A stretch of 64,000 bases of DNA from Drosophila miranda. Its lineage: Eukaryota; Arthropoda; Insecta; Diptera; Drosophilidae. Made by a program: the position numbers and the translations under genes. The stretch is taken from assembly GCF_003369915.1 (NCBI RefSeq), contig NC_046675.1:10354001-10418000 (forward strand). Reading direction: 5' to 3'. The notes beneath the pieces are model-generated. The model was not told where the DNA came from. It saw only the letters and a program-made list of their open reading frames with translations, and did no database searches. Shown piece by piece: positions 22,468 through 35,789 of this stretch; within the stretch, counting starts at the first letter, position 1, and each line of letters opens with the position of its first letter.

Positions 22468-23223
22468 ATGGCCACCTCAGTGCTGTTAGCTTGCGGACTG
22501 AACGAGCAGAAGCTGCCGGGATTCGTGCACATCAGCGAGGAGTCTAATGTGGATGGCAGCTTCCTGATCAGCTGCATCCTGGGCCAGCGGCTGCGTATCT
22601 CGAACGCGGGCACCCTGCTCGTCTGCCTGCAGCACCACTACCAGCACTACTTCAACGCGGGCATGCGTCTTGGCTACAACACGAACATCTTCCAGGGCAA
22701 GACCCTCAACGTGATCGACGTTCTGAGCGACATGGCCAGCGAGGGTCTCTCCTGCAAATGGTTGAGGACCCCGGACGGGCTGACGCTGACCGAGCAGCTG
22801 GTGGAGGACATCCGAGCCCAGGTGGAGAGCAACTACGCCAACCGCAACAGCTACACCATACTTATCGACAATCTGTCCATCCTGTTCAATCTCGGTGCCA
22901 GCAAACTGCAGGTACAGCAGTTTTGCCAAGACCTGGCTTCCCTTGCCAAGGAGCGCGACAATCTGACGGTCATCACCAAGCTGAGCAACAGCGACATATA
23001 CCAGCCGACCGACAACAACGTGGCAAAGCTTGGCCAAGTGCGCATCCAGGTCGTAAGGCTCAAGAGCGGCGTGTTCCGGGAGGTCGACGGCAAGCTGCTG
23101 ATTGAGCGGGTCCTCGACGAGGGCAGCTATGCGTGCGAGGAGGCACGCAAAGAGGTGCTCTACAAGGTCAACGATCGCAATGTCAAGGTGTTTACCCCCG
23201 GCGAGGTGGGAGTGAAAGTCTAG
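22468..23223 (+). CDS. Elp6: Elongator complex subunit Elp6
   Basis: A single coding exon gives 251 residues, starting at the ATG 15 nt after a TTTCAG acceptor (22454). The sequence follows the Elp6 (C3orf75) family: an N-terminal strand SVLLACGL, KLPGFVHISEESNVDGSFLI, then CLQHHYQHYFNAGMRLGYN and a RecA-like core with TILIDNLSILFNLG. A degenerate, P-loop-less ATPase fold is expected. With Elp4 and Elp5 it makes the ring that binds tRNA and helps Elongator modify wobble uridines (mcm5/ncm5). The upstream part of the frame before 22468 is intron or UTR. An AATAAA lies at 23283-23288. The neighbouring tRNA gene is a positional coincidence as far as can be judged. Confidence 0.9.
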   Translation: MATSVLLACGLNEQKLPGFVHISEESNVDGSFLISCILGQRLRISNAGTLLVCLQHHYQHYFNAGMRLGYNTNIFQGKTLNVIDVLSDMASEGLSCKWLRTPDGLTLTEQLVEDIRAQVESNYANRNSYTILIDNLSILFNLGASKLQVQQFCQDLASLAKERDNLTVITKLSNSDIYQPTDNNVAKLGQVRIQVVRLKSGVFREVDGKLLIERVLDEGSYACEEARKEVLYKVNDRNVKVFTPGEVGVKV

Positions 23224-26200
23224 CCGCGGTCCGGGGCTCCAGTTCCGAGCTACCATTTGATATGATTATTTGTATGAATTTTAATAAAGCCATGTTTTTC
23301 TATATTCTGAGATCCGCAGCCAAACTTTCAATCAGCCATCGCAATACGCCTTCTCGTCAATGTCGCTGTCTGTTGTTTTTCTTCGTTCGTTGTAATTGCT
23401 TTTGTCCTTCTGCTATCTGGTGGCATCTGTTGACGTCACCAGCCACATTGATGAGGGAATAATGATGAATTTATGTCTGGTCACGATCAATAAAGGACGA
23501 GTATAAATGACTTTACAGCAGCCGGCCATCGGCTGGCCCCAAAGTAAAGTTCAGAGCGAGAAACTTTCGCCGGGGCTGGACAGCGCTAGGCCCCCAATAT
23601 GGTAAAGGACGCCGCCGAAAAAGAAAACAATAAAACTGGCAATTGAATTTTACCAAACAACGCAGAAAAAAGTTGATTAACTGCTCTTCAAATGTGCTTG
23701 GATGGCACGGACTTTGAGGTCGGTCCTCCGCTCTGGACAAGATTTATTTATATCTGCGATTTCTTTGTACTGGATTGAGTTTCCACATCGCAATACGTAT
23801 AGCCTCCCGAGTGTCCCTTCAGTTCGTTAATTGTGAGAAGTTATCCCATCTTCGCACTGTTCGTCGTCCCTCGAGCGAAAATCTCTAAAAGAAATTTAAT
23901 ATTTTATTGTTGAAAAAGTTAAGTTTATCTTTTGAACTTGATTAATGTGTATTTCGTTTGACTGTTAAACTACGCGCTTAATCTTTCAAGTTTGGTATCA
24001 TATAACATGACTGGCTATCTGGTGTGTCCCAGAAACATCTGGAAATTCTTAAAAGAGCGCAGGAGGGTTCCTAAAGATCCTAAAGACAAATTTTCACCAG
24101 AAATAAAGGAGATTTCATAAGCACCAGATTTCGGAACACTGCCCAATAAAGGAACCCCGCAAATGTCAGCATTTTTGAACACTTGTGGCCTTCATTGTCT
24201 GCTGCAGAGCTACAATTTTGTTTTCATTAATTTGCCATCGAAGAACCCCCCAATGGCTGCCAGACCCTGCCATGCGTGAATCGGGAATTGCATTTCTCCG
24301 TGGCGTACACGAAGATATTGCCTTTAAACAAACCCAACAGATGAATTCATTAATTACGCAAATGATTTTGTGCACCAGAGCGCTAAGGGTTTCTCATTGG
24401 AAGTTATCCGCGAGGACGAGGACTCCAACCAATAGTGCCATCCAGTCGCAAAATATGCTATCGAATTCGAGATGGCTGAAAAGGAATGGAGACGAAAAGC
24501 TGTGGAACCGGAAGCAGAAATGTATATGTATACAGGTCGGGGCGGAGGCAGGGAGAGGGCCAAATCCAATTGCCGGTTCCTCCTTAGTCGCATCAGAAGC
24601 AACATGCGGGAAGTGGGTGTAATGACTGGGCAAAAAAACATGAAGTACGAAAGGATGTTACTTTGAGGGGGCTTATGGCACGCCTCTCTCAGAGCCATGC
24701 TAATAACACAGCTACATACGACCGAGTATATGTACAATTTCTGTTGCATGCCCGTACTTTCGGGCACAATCGGAAATGAACGGGCCACAGGCGACCGCTC
24801 TCGGCCGCAATATTTCTGGGAATGCAGCTGCCTAATAACCAGACACAAGCTCGTATGTATACATACTGGCATTTAGGAATATGTAGATGTGGGCTTACCA
24901 TGTTGGACCGCGAGCCGATGACAATAGCAATAGGGCATCGAGAGAAAAAAAGACCAAAAAATTGTCCGCCTCCCATAATTTATTCACATAGGAGCGCCAT
25001 AAACATAAACTTGGCTCGCCGGGCCGAGCCGAGCCGAACCGGGCCGGGCCGTCCTTTCATCAATGATAATAACGTCGTATTAGTGCGGTCCGGCCTGGAA
25101 ATTGGGGAGCCAACAGTTCGAGTACAATGACCAGGCAAACGAACACAGACACGTCAGACCACGTCAGCCTAGGCCTCAGCATCATACGATACTCTACCCC
25201 AACCCCAGCGCGAAGGCTTCGCTGTTCACCCTTCTCAACTGAAAAAGGGCATCAATTTTTTAAGGTCTCGGCTCAGCTTTGGCTTGCCAGCTGATATGGC
25301 GCCATATCTTTCGATTTTCATCGCCACTTTGTCGTTGCGTTGCCGCTGAGTTATCGGCAGCTCCTCTCGGCCCATCATCTTTTTTGTGGCCCCCCACATG
25401 GCGTGTGCGTAATATTTATTTAACTACCGCACACACTTCAGATACTTTGGGCTTTAGAGTGTCAGCGTCTCGCGACATCCTTTGGCATCATGAACTCTTC
25501 TGGGAGGAAAACTCTAAGACGACTTGTTCAAAGAGTTGTTTCCCAGACAAGATAAGCAGCCTAAATCTACATATAAATGGGTAAAGCAAAGGCAAATCAG
25601 TTCGCTAACACTTTAACTAAATTAACTTGAACTAATTGTGTATAATCCATTAAAGAAGCATATGCATATAGCGACTGGCATCTTTTATTAATAAATAATT
25701 TGCAAAACATAAATTTTATTAGAGCTGAAGGTGGCCTTAGTGGGTGAGCAGGATGTGGCATTGGGTTGGAAAATACATATGTTTATATTATATATATTCA
25801 TAAGCGGAATTTTGTAGCTTTAAGTCTTGAAAAGAGAGTTTTTTTTTCAAAGAGATTGATCGCTTTACTAAAATAAAAATTTCTTTGGCCTTGAATACGC
25901 AGCTCTAGCAACGTGACATTTTTTTGCCCACTTCTGTTTTCCGGTTTTTTTAAAATTGAATTTGGAGCAAGAAGGAAAAACACAAGGAAAATGCATGCAA
26001 TTTCACTAATTCAATATGAACATTTTTGTCGTGTTCTGGCAAAAAGAAAAAGGAAAATTTTCAACTGTTTAGGGGGTCCTTTGTGCTCTTCCCCGCCTTC
26101 CCCTTTCGCTGGCAAAAACTTTTCCCTGGCATGGCTTCCCCCCGTTCCGTTCCGTTTCGGTTCCGCTTCCGGGAAAGCAATTAAAGATACATTTTAGCGA

Positions 26201-27100
26201 AATGGGCGCTAACGAATTTAATAATTTTCGCTCAAATGCCGCAGCATCCCGGGCCAATGACAGTGCACTGGTGCGCAAAATATTTGGGGGGGACCGTGCG
26301 GTAGGTGGATTCGCAGGCGCGTTTTAAACGGATTTATTTGAAATCTCTCGTAGAGCGGTGAAATGCAGCCGCAATTTCTGGTTGATAATCGGGTGCTTTC
26401 ATTAGGCCAAACAATTTATAGATGCAGTAATCGCATTGCCACTCGATGCGCGATGTGACTGCCACCCGAATAGAGACGCAAAAGTGCCTGATAAACCGGA
26501 AAGCATTCAAATTGATTGCGCGGCGTATACACAACATTTGGCGCCCTGTACAGCCTCACCAGCAGCTCCTGCTCCTGCTCCAGGGGATAGTCTTGCCACT
26601 CTCCTGCCACACATGCCGCACAACCTTTGGCCCTGCCTTCAGGTGGCACTCTATGTGGGTTGACACTCTTTCGGATATTCGAGTCGCGACTCTAATGTGG
26701 GCTGTGCCACGATTATGCGGTTGGATGGCTTTGTGGGGGCGCTCGAGCCTGTGGGCGTGGGCGGGCTTAGAGCCCAGCTAAGTGCTAAATTGCCTGGCAC
26801 CTACGCGACGCAACGCATCGCAAAGCAAATTGAAAACTCAATCTAATGGTGTGACAATCTTTCTGGGCTCCAACTCAACTCCGACTCCCAAGCGGGCACG
26901 GGACAGGCTGTAACATGGACATGAGCATGGACGCGGGCCAAACAATTACCAATTTCGATATGCACGGTCAGACTTGGACGTTTCCGTGCCATAAAAGTGT
27001 CCGAGAATAACATAGAAAGATACGATATTGATGGCTCGTTACCAGCAAATTGTATAAAAATCTCCTATTCCCTGGCGTTCTATCGTTCGCGTTGTTTGTC

Positions 27101-27140
27101 GGTCCAGTCCGGTCCGGTCCGGTCCGCTCCGGTCGGGTCG
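27101..27140. repeat. GGTCC pentamer tandem repeat
   Basis: There are about eight imperfect copies of GGTCC (with variants AGTCC, GCTCC, GGTCG) over 40 bp. It is simple-sequence DNA; open frames across it are not meaningful. Confidence 0.8.
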
Positions 27141-27650
27141 TTTGCTTTATTTGCAGAAACACTTTTTATGGCTTGCCCGGCTGTCATAAAGATGCCCCCG
27201 GCGTGGCCTTGGCTCTGACCAGGGCTCGTCTGACCATCGTTGTCCAGGGGCCAGGACAACTGGCATATCAGAATCAGAGGCAGCAACACGTGGCCCGCGC
27301 CACTGATGCAACGGACGACCAACGAAAGAGCGCCATTCAGCTGTAACAAAGGGGGCATTTTGAGAGGCACTTTGGAATTGGAATTTACATTTTAGCACAG
27401 ATTGGCAGATATTAAACATACTCGTAGACCGATGCGCAGAGGCGACACAAAGGCATGGCTTTTGAAGAATATCAATGCAAAATCTAGTCTCTTGTCTAAG
27501 TTCTTTGGATGTCATCTTTTTAATATTTTTACTGCACTTAGACTTTGAAATTTTCATATGTATATAGTAGCGACTGGTATTGTTAAGTAGGTTGAACCTG
27601 AGGGAAGCTCGAAGAAATGCCCAGTATCCAAAGTTGAGCAAAATACTTAC

Positions 27651-27739
27651 CGTCACGTAGCCAATCGATCTGATCTTTATTTGACAAATGCTGGGCTTAT
27701 CGGGCAGCCCGTGTCCGCTGTCGCATCCTGCCTGGCATA
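27651..27739 (-). other. Candidate internal coding exon
   Basis: On the minus strand a TGTTTTAG acceptor (27741-27740) and a strong ACG/GTAAGTATTTT donor (27650) bound an 89 nt segment. One frame is open throughout and encodes 29 residues with three cysteines (CQAGCDSGHGLPDKPSICQI near the start). Amino-acid content looks like an extracellular protein rather than random AT-rich translation. No partner exon has been identified, although an acceptor-like TTGTTACAG lies downstream at about 27341. The function is unknown. Confidence 0.3.
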
Positions 27740-30700
27740 CTAAAACAGTGAGCGAACAGTCAAGAGTCGACGTCCTAGTAAAACAGCCACTTATATAATA
27801 AAAAATTTAATGTTTATGGCCAAGGACTCGAGCAGTGAGCTCTGCATTTGATAAGCATTGGTCGGGCAGAAAGCTGCTAGAATTATGTTCCACAAAATGT
27901 TTGTACCTTTAATTGTGTTTTGCTCCTGCGGTTCCTTCTTGCGTGTGCTTTGTGCTGACGCCCCGACACCTACTTTATGGCCGTAATTTTGCTGAAAACT
28001 TTGGCGTTGCAGTAAATTTGCACACCCTCAGCCCTTGCACAATGGGGCAAGATAAAGAGGGGCGGCCGACAGTGGGCGAATATCAACATTTGCTAGCTTT
28101 GGCAAGGCCCCCGCAGAGTGTTACGCCCTCGAGTATTTTCGCGCACATAGAGAAAAGTAATATGAAAAGTGTTGAAGGCACCCTACTGTTGTTGCCGGTT
28201 CAATGATGAACGGTGTGGTGCCACGAACATCTTGCTGGGAGAAAAAGCCGGAATGTATCATTCTTACAACATTACGGATTTCCTCAGTGTAGGTACACAC
28301 ACTCTCGTGTGTAAACGACACTCACACAGGTGGCCGAAGAATGTATGAACTGTCTGAAATGGAGAGTCGCGTGTTGTAATTTTCATGTGTCGGCAAAACG
28401 GAAACAGAATAGCAAGGCAAAAGCAAACAAGAGGGTTTTCACACACACACGCACACACTCAGACCCACCCATTCACCCACACACAGATAGAAGGAAGCAA
28501 AAGGGACCAAACCACAGCGAATGATAATGGAAGGCATTAAAGCAGATTACTTGAAAAGCCAAAATGGCAAAAGACACAGCGAGCAGAGTTAGTGGATGGT
28601 GAGCCCCGCCCACCCCGGTGCTATGTGGGTGTGCGTGGAAAGGCGCGGGCCTGATGAAGATGAAGGTCACTCGACATTAGCTGCAATCAGTTGTACGAGT
28701 AGTTGCTCCCGATGTGGCTCCTCCATTAGCTTTGACTAATTTTAATTATTTCTTTGTCAGAGCTGTCCTGCTCCGGGACAGCCGCCAGTCGGAGGCCCGA
28801 GCTCCTACAAGCATAAACATCGACGGCCACACATACTCGTACACACAAACCTCGTATAAGACGCCAGAGTTAAAATTAAGATGTAGACTGAAAGAAGAGG
28901 AGGAAAGAGCACCCGGTCGCTGGGCAATTTGTTTAATGAAATCATCAAATTAAATAAAATGTGCGACCCAAAAAGTGTAAGTGTAAGCAATTTGTTGCTG
29001 TTTCAGTCCTGCTGCTGCTGCTACAACTGTTGTAGCTACTGTTGTTGCCATGAAATACAAAACCACAGTATGACATGGCCCCCAACACGTGGCCACCCAC
29101 GCCTCTGCGGCCTCTGCGGCCTAGAAACATGCACAGCCACAGCCACAGCCCCAGCCACAGACTCACGCACAGAGACACTTCTGCTCGCACTGTTGCCAAA
29201 GTCAGAGCCATAACTTTGATGGCGAGTCCTCGATGCGGGCGCGTGTCTCCTTGGCTGCCTTTGGCCATGCTTAGCCTAAATAGCCGGCGTAGGCTCTCCC
29301 CACCCCAGTGTTTCAATTATATTATTAATCACATCACTCTCAGTTCTTATTTTAAGCAGTTTGCAGCTCCCCTCCAGCAGATGGGAGTTCTGTTCTTCTG
29401 GGCAATAAATTCGCTGGACGGCAAAACTTTTTCAATTAACACAAAATTATGCAAATTGAGTGGCTGCCAAAGCCGGAGCCATAGGAGTTGCTTGGATGGC
29501 GATAAGACAAATAGCGTTGGCATAGATTTTGGCCATTAAAGTTATGCCCCAACTTTTGAGGATGGGCTGTGCCTGCTGAAATATTGCAAAAATCTGACCT
29601 ACCGCAACAAGATTGGACTTGCGAAGCGCTATTGCTGATGGGATATCAATATTTGTTGACAAACTTATTAAAGATAAATACCAACAATTTATATTTATAA
29701 ATTATAGCTATAGATGGCTTACGGCTTACTGCAGATAGAAGATATTATTGTAAATGTAATTTAATTTACTTATTAATCATAAGTATAATTGTTGTATTCT
29801 CACTTGAGTTATTGCATCCAGTTGCCTGCTAATTGGAGCCCTGAAGGGCTACATTTTCGAGAATACACATGGCCTCATCCTCAGGCTGATTATTTTGGGG
29901 CCTGGAATGGGAGAGCAAGGAACTAGCGACACGTTCAGCGCACATCTGCGACCCCATTCGCATTGTCCTGGCGTCAGGTCGCGCCGGTGCGCTGTCTGTG
30001 GCAGGAGCACGTGGGGCTTCTCGCGTCTCGTTACGCTTACTTAGCCGCTTAATTTACATGCATTGTGCACGGCACAAATGATGCATTGTTTGCCCGGGTT
30101 GTGTCTTTGGTAGCACTCCGGGCCAGACTACAGACGACAGACGACAAACGATATACGAACAGCAGCTCAGACCAAGAAACAATTAAATCTCGCCGCTTTC
30201 CTGCACCGCTGTGCGTCTGCTAAAGTGGTGGTGAACAGAGGAACCTGCCACCATGCCACATGCTAGCTCCATGGCTGCTAAATGGCGCCAAGTTGTATTT
30301 TGAAGACGGAAGAGGTGGTTTTGTGGTCGTTTCCTCTCGGGACGCTCTGAAACTTGCAATTAACTTGGTGGCTTGCACCGTGCCAGCTGCAGAAGAAACC
30401 CATTTTATGTTCATTGCAGATTTGCTAATAATCTGTAAAGGACGTCTCAGCTCGAGGACGGCTCCTTACCATTACTCTGAAATAGGTTTTAATTAGTTCT
30501 TAAAAAAGAATAACAACTTCAGTTTACAGTCTACATATGTAATTATTACATAAAACTATCTTAGATCATATATCATATAAAGATTCACCCCGCTAGTAAA
30601 AGTATTTTAATCAACGTAGCAATGCTGAGATTTAAGAGTTTTTTAGGATAATTCCAGAGATAATATAGCCCAGTGGATAAATAAAAGGTAATCATTTGGA

Positions 30701-33700
30701 TACAATTGTTATTGTTTCGCTTGCATTTATGCAATTCTGTTGAAGGTCCTGGGAAACCGTCCTCTGCTAATGCCGTTTAATGGGCGGTTATGCCGTGGAG
30801 ATTATATTAAGCTGTAATCCTATCTTATCCGATTTGGCTTTCATATGCTTCAAGGCTGCTGGCTGTACTATCTGAACTAAAATAGACAGACAAGGCGGTG
30901 AAGTGCCGTATACAACATTTATATGTACATATATAGATGCCAGCGAAATTCTTCAGTTATCGGATGGCAGTAATTGTGCTGTGGATGGTGATGGTGTTCG
31001 GACTCGACTCGCTTCTTTGTGCATAAATCAGTCGGAAATCGCGTTAAAATGTGCTCCAATTGATTTACTGTTGACTTATTGCTGTTTTCATTCCCATTTA
31101 ATTCAGTTCGTTGCCTTGTTTGTGCGAGGTCACAATGTATTTTCGCCTTTTGTCTTTAAAAATTCTCATTATTGCCCCGACTGTCCTGCAAAATGTTACA
31201 TAATGATGAGTGAAGCAGAAACACAAACAGGAAAAGTGTAGCATGCCTCGGGGCGCACACGTTTTTGCCCTCTCCCCCACTTCTGCTCCACTATTCCAGT
31301 CCGTGACCCGCCCCATTGTTTATTTAGCATTGATTTATGCATTGAGTGTTTTAAATGTGGGCGTGATATTTATGTGTCCAGACCGATGTTTGTTCGTCTG
31401 TTGGCTTTTTGTAGCCTGCACTTGATTTGTGGCCTGGACGAGGACCGACGGGACGGAGTCCATCCGACTCGGACGCGGTCAAGGCGTGTCTTGACGAAAG
31501 GTCACTTGATGTATGGGCTCCCCAGCTTCTTGGCTTGTGGCTAGTTTGCATATCTGGCTGCTGTGTCAGCAGTGAAAATCACTCTAAATATTATGGCTCC
31601 TGTCTGTCAGTCTGCCAGATTTCGTGACCAAGGAATGCGGGATTCGTGATAAATTTGACTAGATTTGCAGATCATTTGTACGCCAGGTCGGGCTCCTTTG
31701 TTGTCCTGTACCTTTGGTGTTTGTGTTTGTGTTGCAGTGCACTTGTCTGCTGATTTTCTCATCAGCATAACAAATGAGCGTGTACTTATTGTCTGGAGCT
31801 GTCCTCTCATTCACAGTCTTTAGGGGCGTTTGTCTAATCTGAACGTAAGAAAATGTCCTCAATACGCCAGTAAGCCATTTCAATTAGGGCAAGTCTAGTC
31901 GGGATCCGCAATGGAAATGTGGACCACATGCCAGGCTGGAAGATATCAACGATTTAATGCCGCTTAAAGCGTCAGACATCGCCTCAGCCTGAACCTCAAC
32001 GCCAAGCAGCTGGAGACGAATGCCAGTGGACGCGTGTTGCTCCAGCAGACCGAAAGCTACGTGCCAGACGCTGGCAACGGCTCCTATGCCCCATGCCAGG
32101 CCCCACATGAAGGCGGTACCACCAGCTGCGCACCGGTCGCGTGTGCGGCTCGCCTCGGCTCGGCTCGGATCCTTTGTGTGATTTGTTGTGGAACGGATGT
32201 TGGCAACATGTCCCGCTAAATGCAGACACACAGGTCCTTCCTAACGAGGCTTTCAACTCCTTCCGAAATAGTTGAAATTCTTTTGTTTCTCTAGCAATTG
32301 TTTGCCATTTAATCCGTACAACGATATGTTTTAGTTTATACTGAATTTTAATTGAATTCATTTCGACTGCAATTTGCTCATTGTAGGAATTCACTTCGAA
32401 CTGGAAATGAAAGCATTCCTAGATAATGGTTCTGTATGGTCATGCACCAAAAGTGGAATGTAATATATTCATACTGGGATTCATGAGAACGTGACTCGAA
32501 ATCATCTCCAGTTAAGCATCGACGTAGAGGAAGCTCTTCGCTGCTCCCACATGTGGATGAGGTTCTTCCATCGAGTGTGGACGTGGCCAATAGCAAGATT
32601 CATTAAAATGAAAAAAAATAACACAAAAATGTACCACTCAAGCAAACATAATGGATGTTGGAATAAGTGCCATCGTCAGAGCAATTCACTTTATATTTAA
32701 TAATTTCTTATATTTATTTATTATTCAGATGGTCCCATGAATGTACCAGTTTTGGTAAATCCTGCATAATCGTATGCTTCCAAAAAGCATGGTAGAAGAA
32801 AAAAATTTAAAACTTGGATATCCAAAATGAAATCTCACGTCCAGCACAACGCCATTTTGTCGTGGCTTAGAATAGGGATAGTACATGTCTTCAAAATGAA
32901 ATAGAAAATTGTGTTTCACTGATACCCACATTATTCTGGGAAAAACTTTGAGGTTGCGACTATCCAAGCGTTACGAAAACAAGGAAAGGAATACATGGGA
33001 CTATTATTTTCATTCTCAGGCAAACTAAATGCCAATTCAGGTTTATTTTAATATACCACTGCCATTTTTAACTGTCAATCTGTCAGAGGTTGTGGGAGAA
33101 GCCTGCGGCCACGATGCTGGCTGAAAGCGGTTTGGCGCAAAAAGTCGAGTTCCATGGAATGCTGTTTTTGTTCTGTCGGTTTTCTGCTCTGCTTCTGAGA
33201 ATCCTGCTTTGTTCATTACCTAGGAGTTTATCAAGAAACATTGATGACCTCTTAGAGTGTGGTCTATATACTGTAATCTGAAGTATGCATACGATTTTGT
33301 GTATTTGAATTGAGATATATTTAGGTTTCATTGTGAATATTTTTAAAGTATACGCACTAAATTGTAAATACTCCATTAAGTCCGTAAACATCATTAAATA
33401 CAAGATGCAAACATTTTGTGGAAGGTCGAAAGGCAAAACGTTTTGCGGCGACTGTAACAAATGGAAAGATACGCCATCTGAAGACCTAGAAACATTGTGG
33501 TTCTTATGGTCATGATTAAACTAATTGATTAAATAAATAAAATCAATTATGTGCTGTTGGATTGCAAAAATAACGCAAGAAAAGGTCTTCTATGGCGTTT
33601 TCAAATAAATAAATATATTGCAAAACAAACTACGCTTTTAGATGCAATAAATTTTATTGAACTTACAGTTTATTTTCCTTAAATGTCAGTTTTTTACAGC

Positions 33701-35752
33701 ATATCAGATTCGTACAGTATTAGATGGTGCTTTTCTTAGAAAAGTAACAAAGAACATTTAAGAGTGGCGTTTCCTTTTACTCGAGTTTTATTGCATGTGC
33801 ACTCCTTCAAAAGCGTCGACCAAATGTCGCTGTTGTTGACAATGGAAAATAGTTGTTAAATGGGGAAAAGAACAAGACAAGAATAAAAAGATCTACATAC
33901 ACATGTGTGAAGTATTCAGCCTTTTGTTTCTATTGGTGGAACTTTAGCTGCAATTTCTGAAAACCACAACAAGTACATTTTTATTACTTTTGGAGGTTCT
34001 TAGTATTTTTCAATTAAATGAGCAATGCGAAAAATAAGATGGGATATCAAAGAAATAACTCATTCGCTTTATTTTCCCCTATTTCCATTCTTATTTCAGA
34101 GGCAACGCCCTTGAATGAAAGGGCACTGGTTATAGTTCATTTGTAAGTTTTCCCATTAATCGATCTGATGTTTGTCTACTTATTCTCTGAGTCTGTGGAA
34201 ATAATTTCTTTCGTTTAATGGCGAAAAGGATACACTGGACTGAAAAGCAGCCGGAGGACGAGCTACAATTCCATTAGAATATAAACGATTATAATAATCT
34301 CATGCAGAACTTTTTAGTGCAATCTAGTGATCGACTTGTTTTTACAACACTTTTGCAATAAATCAATTAAAAGTTTTTTTTCCTTTGCCTGGTGGCATGG
34401 AAATCCTTGATGCATGACAATTATAGTGGCATGCCCCAACAACCTCAACTATTCACTAATTAGAAACTGGACAATATTTTGGTGGCGCATTCCCCTAAGG
34501 TCTGAAACTTTTTAAACGCAGCTGACAGGCTGATTTTTGGTCAACAGAAATAATTGGAATAATTAATTGAATGAAATCCATTGCTCACTTTTAAATTAGT
34601 GAAATGCAATTTGTCTCTTTTGAGGTACGTTATTCCATTTATAGTGACAATTAAAATGCAGTTAATTCAATTAAAATAAAACCAAATTTCAATCGGAAGT
34701 GCAATCGGATAACTACAAAAAGTAACAGAGTGAAAAGCGTTGGAATTAAATATTCAATACACCCACAACAACATTTTCACCTAAAGAATCTTGTTGACTT
34801 GCCAGATGGAAGTGGCTGCCTCTTCAGCTGCCGTCCGACGAAAAGGACACTTTGGCTGGTTCCCAGGCGAATGCTAATTAATAAACTTTACTTTTGTCCC
34901 CGAGTTGAGCAGGATTCTCAACTGTCGCTGAGAGGCTGCCGTTCTCTTGCACGAGTGGCGCCTCAATTAATGAAATCTATGCAAATTGGCCTAATTTCAA
35001 TTGTGGAAGTCTTCTCAATACTAGTTTCGGCTCCACTGACGTCAACTGAAACTCTACCAGAATGAGCCGCACGGACGATGATGGCGCTAAATCCCAAACA
35101 AATTAGCCCGGACACGTTCCGCAGGGCAAAAAGCACACACATCTAAGGGCAACGCGATTAAGCTCTCGTTCTAGGAACATTTCTGTTGAATCCTTAAATT
35201 GGTGCGCTTTAAGGGCAATTGCTGGGGCCGAGGAACCGACTGGTAGGGGTAAACAAAAACATAGACAGACCTCAAGTCTGGGACTGAGTCTGAGTCTGGG
35301 TCTCTGCTCAATGCCCAATGCTCAATGCTCCGTGTCCAAGGTCCGGGCTAAGACACTTTATTGTTTCGCTGGCTGCAATTGAGCCCAGTATTCCGAGCTA
35401 TTTTTGGCCCTCGTCTTGTGGCCTGGACTGCGACTGAGCTGCAGCTAATCTCGAGTTGTCTGCTTTTCGGGGATTGCGACTTTTGTTTTGTTTCCCCGCC
35501 CACCGTCACCCACACCCGCAGCCGCAGGCGGGTGCCACCGGTTCTGGAAGCCCTTTCCTCAAGTGCGTCGAGTACATCCACATCGAGGCCATAAAGCAAG
35601 CACTTTTCGTTTGTTGAACTGTGACCGGGTGGGGTCGGAGGGCAGGACACCCGTCTAATTTGTTGTCAAATGCTGGCTGCCAGTGCCAGCTGTTGGCTGC
35701 TGCTCGGATTTCAACATTCCGCTTTTCATTTTAATTTGCAGTATTGTTCTGT

Positions 35753-35789
35753 GGCCAGGACCAGGGCCAGGACCAGGGCCAGGGCCAGA
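35753..35789. repeat. GGCCAG/GACCAG hexamer repeat
   Basis: There are six tandem copies of GGCCAG or GACCAG (36 bp). A related GGACCAGGACTAGGAC lies near 36100-36117. These are simple repeats. Confidence 0.8.

Noticed and set aside
22486-23256. 256-codon minus-strand open frame
   Set aside because: It is antisense to the Elp6 coding exon.
27147-27656. 169-codon minus-strand open frame
   Set aside because: It mixes intron-like AT-rich DNA with GC-rich DNA, crosses a strong donor and an acceptor, and its product resembles no family.
28429-28490. Direct-repeat array resembling CRISPR spacing
   Set aside because: It is only a CA microsatellite; there are no unique spacers, and this is a eukaryotic nuclear sequence.
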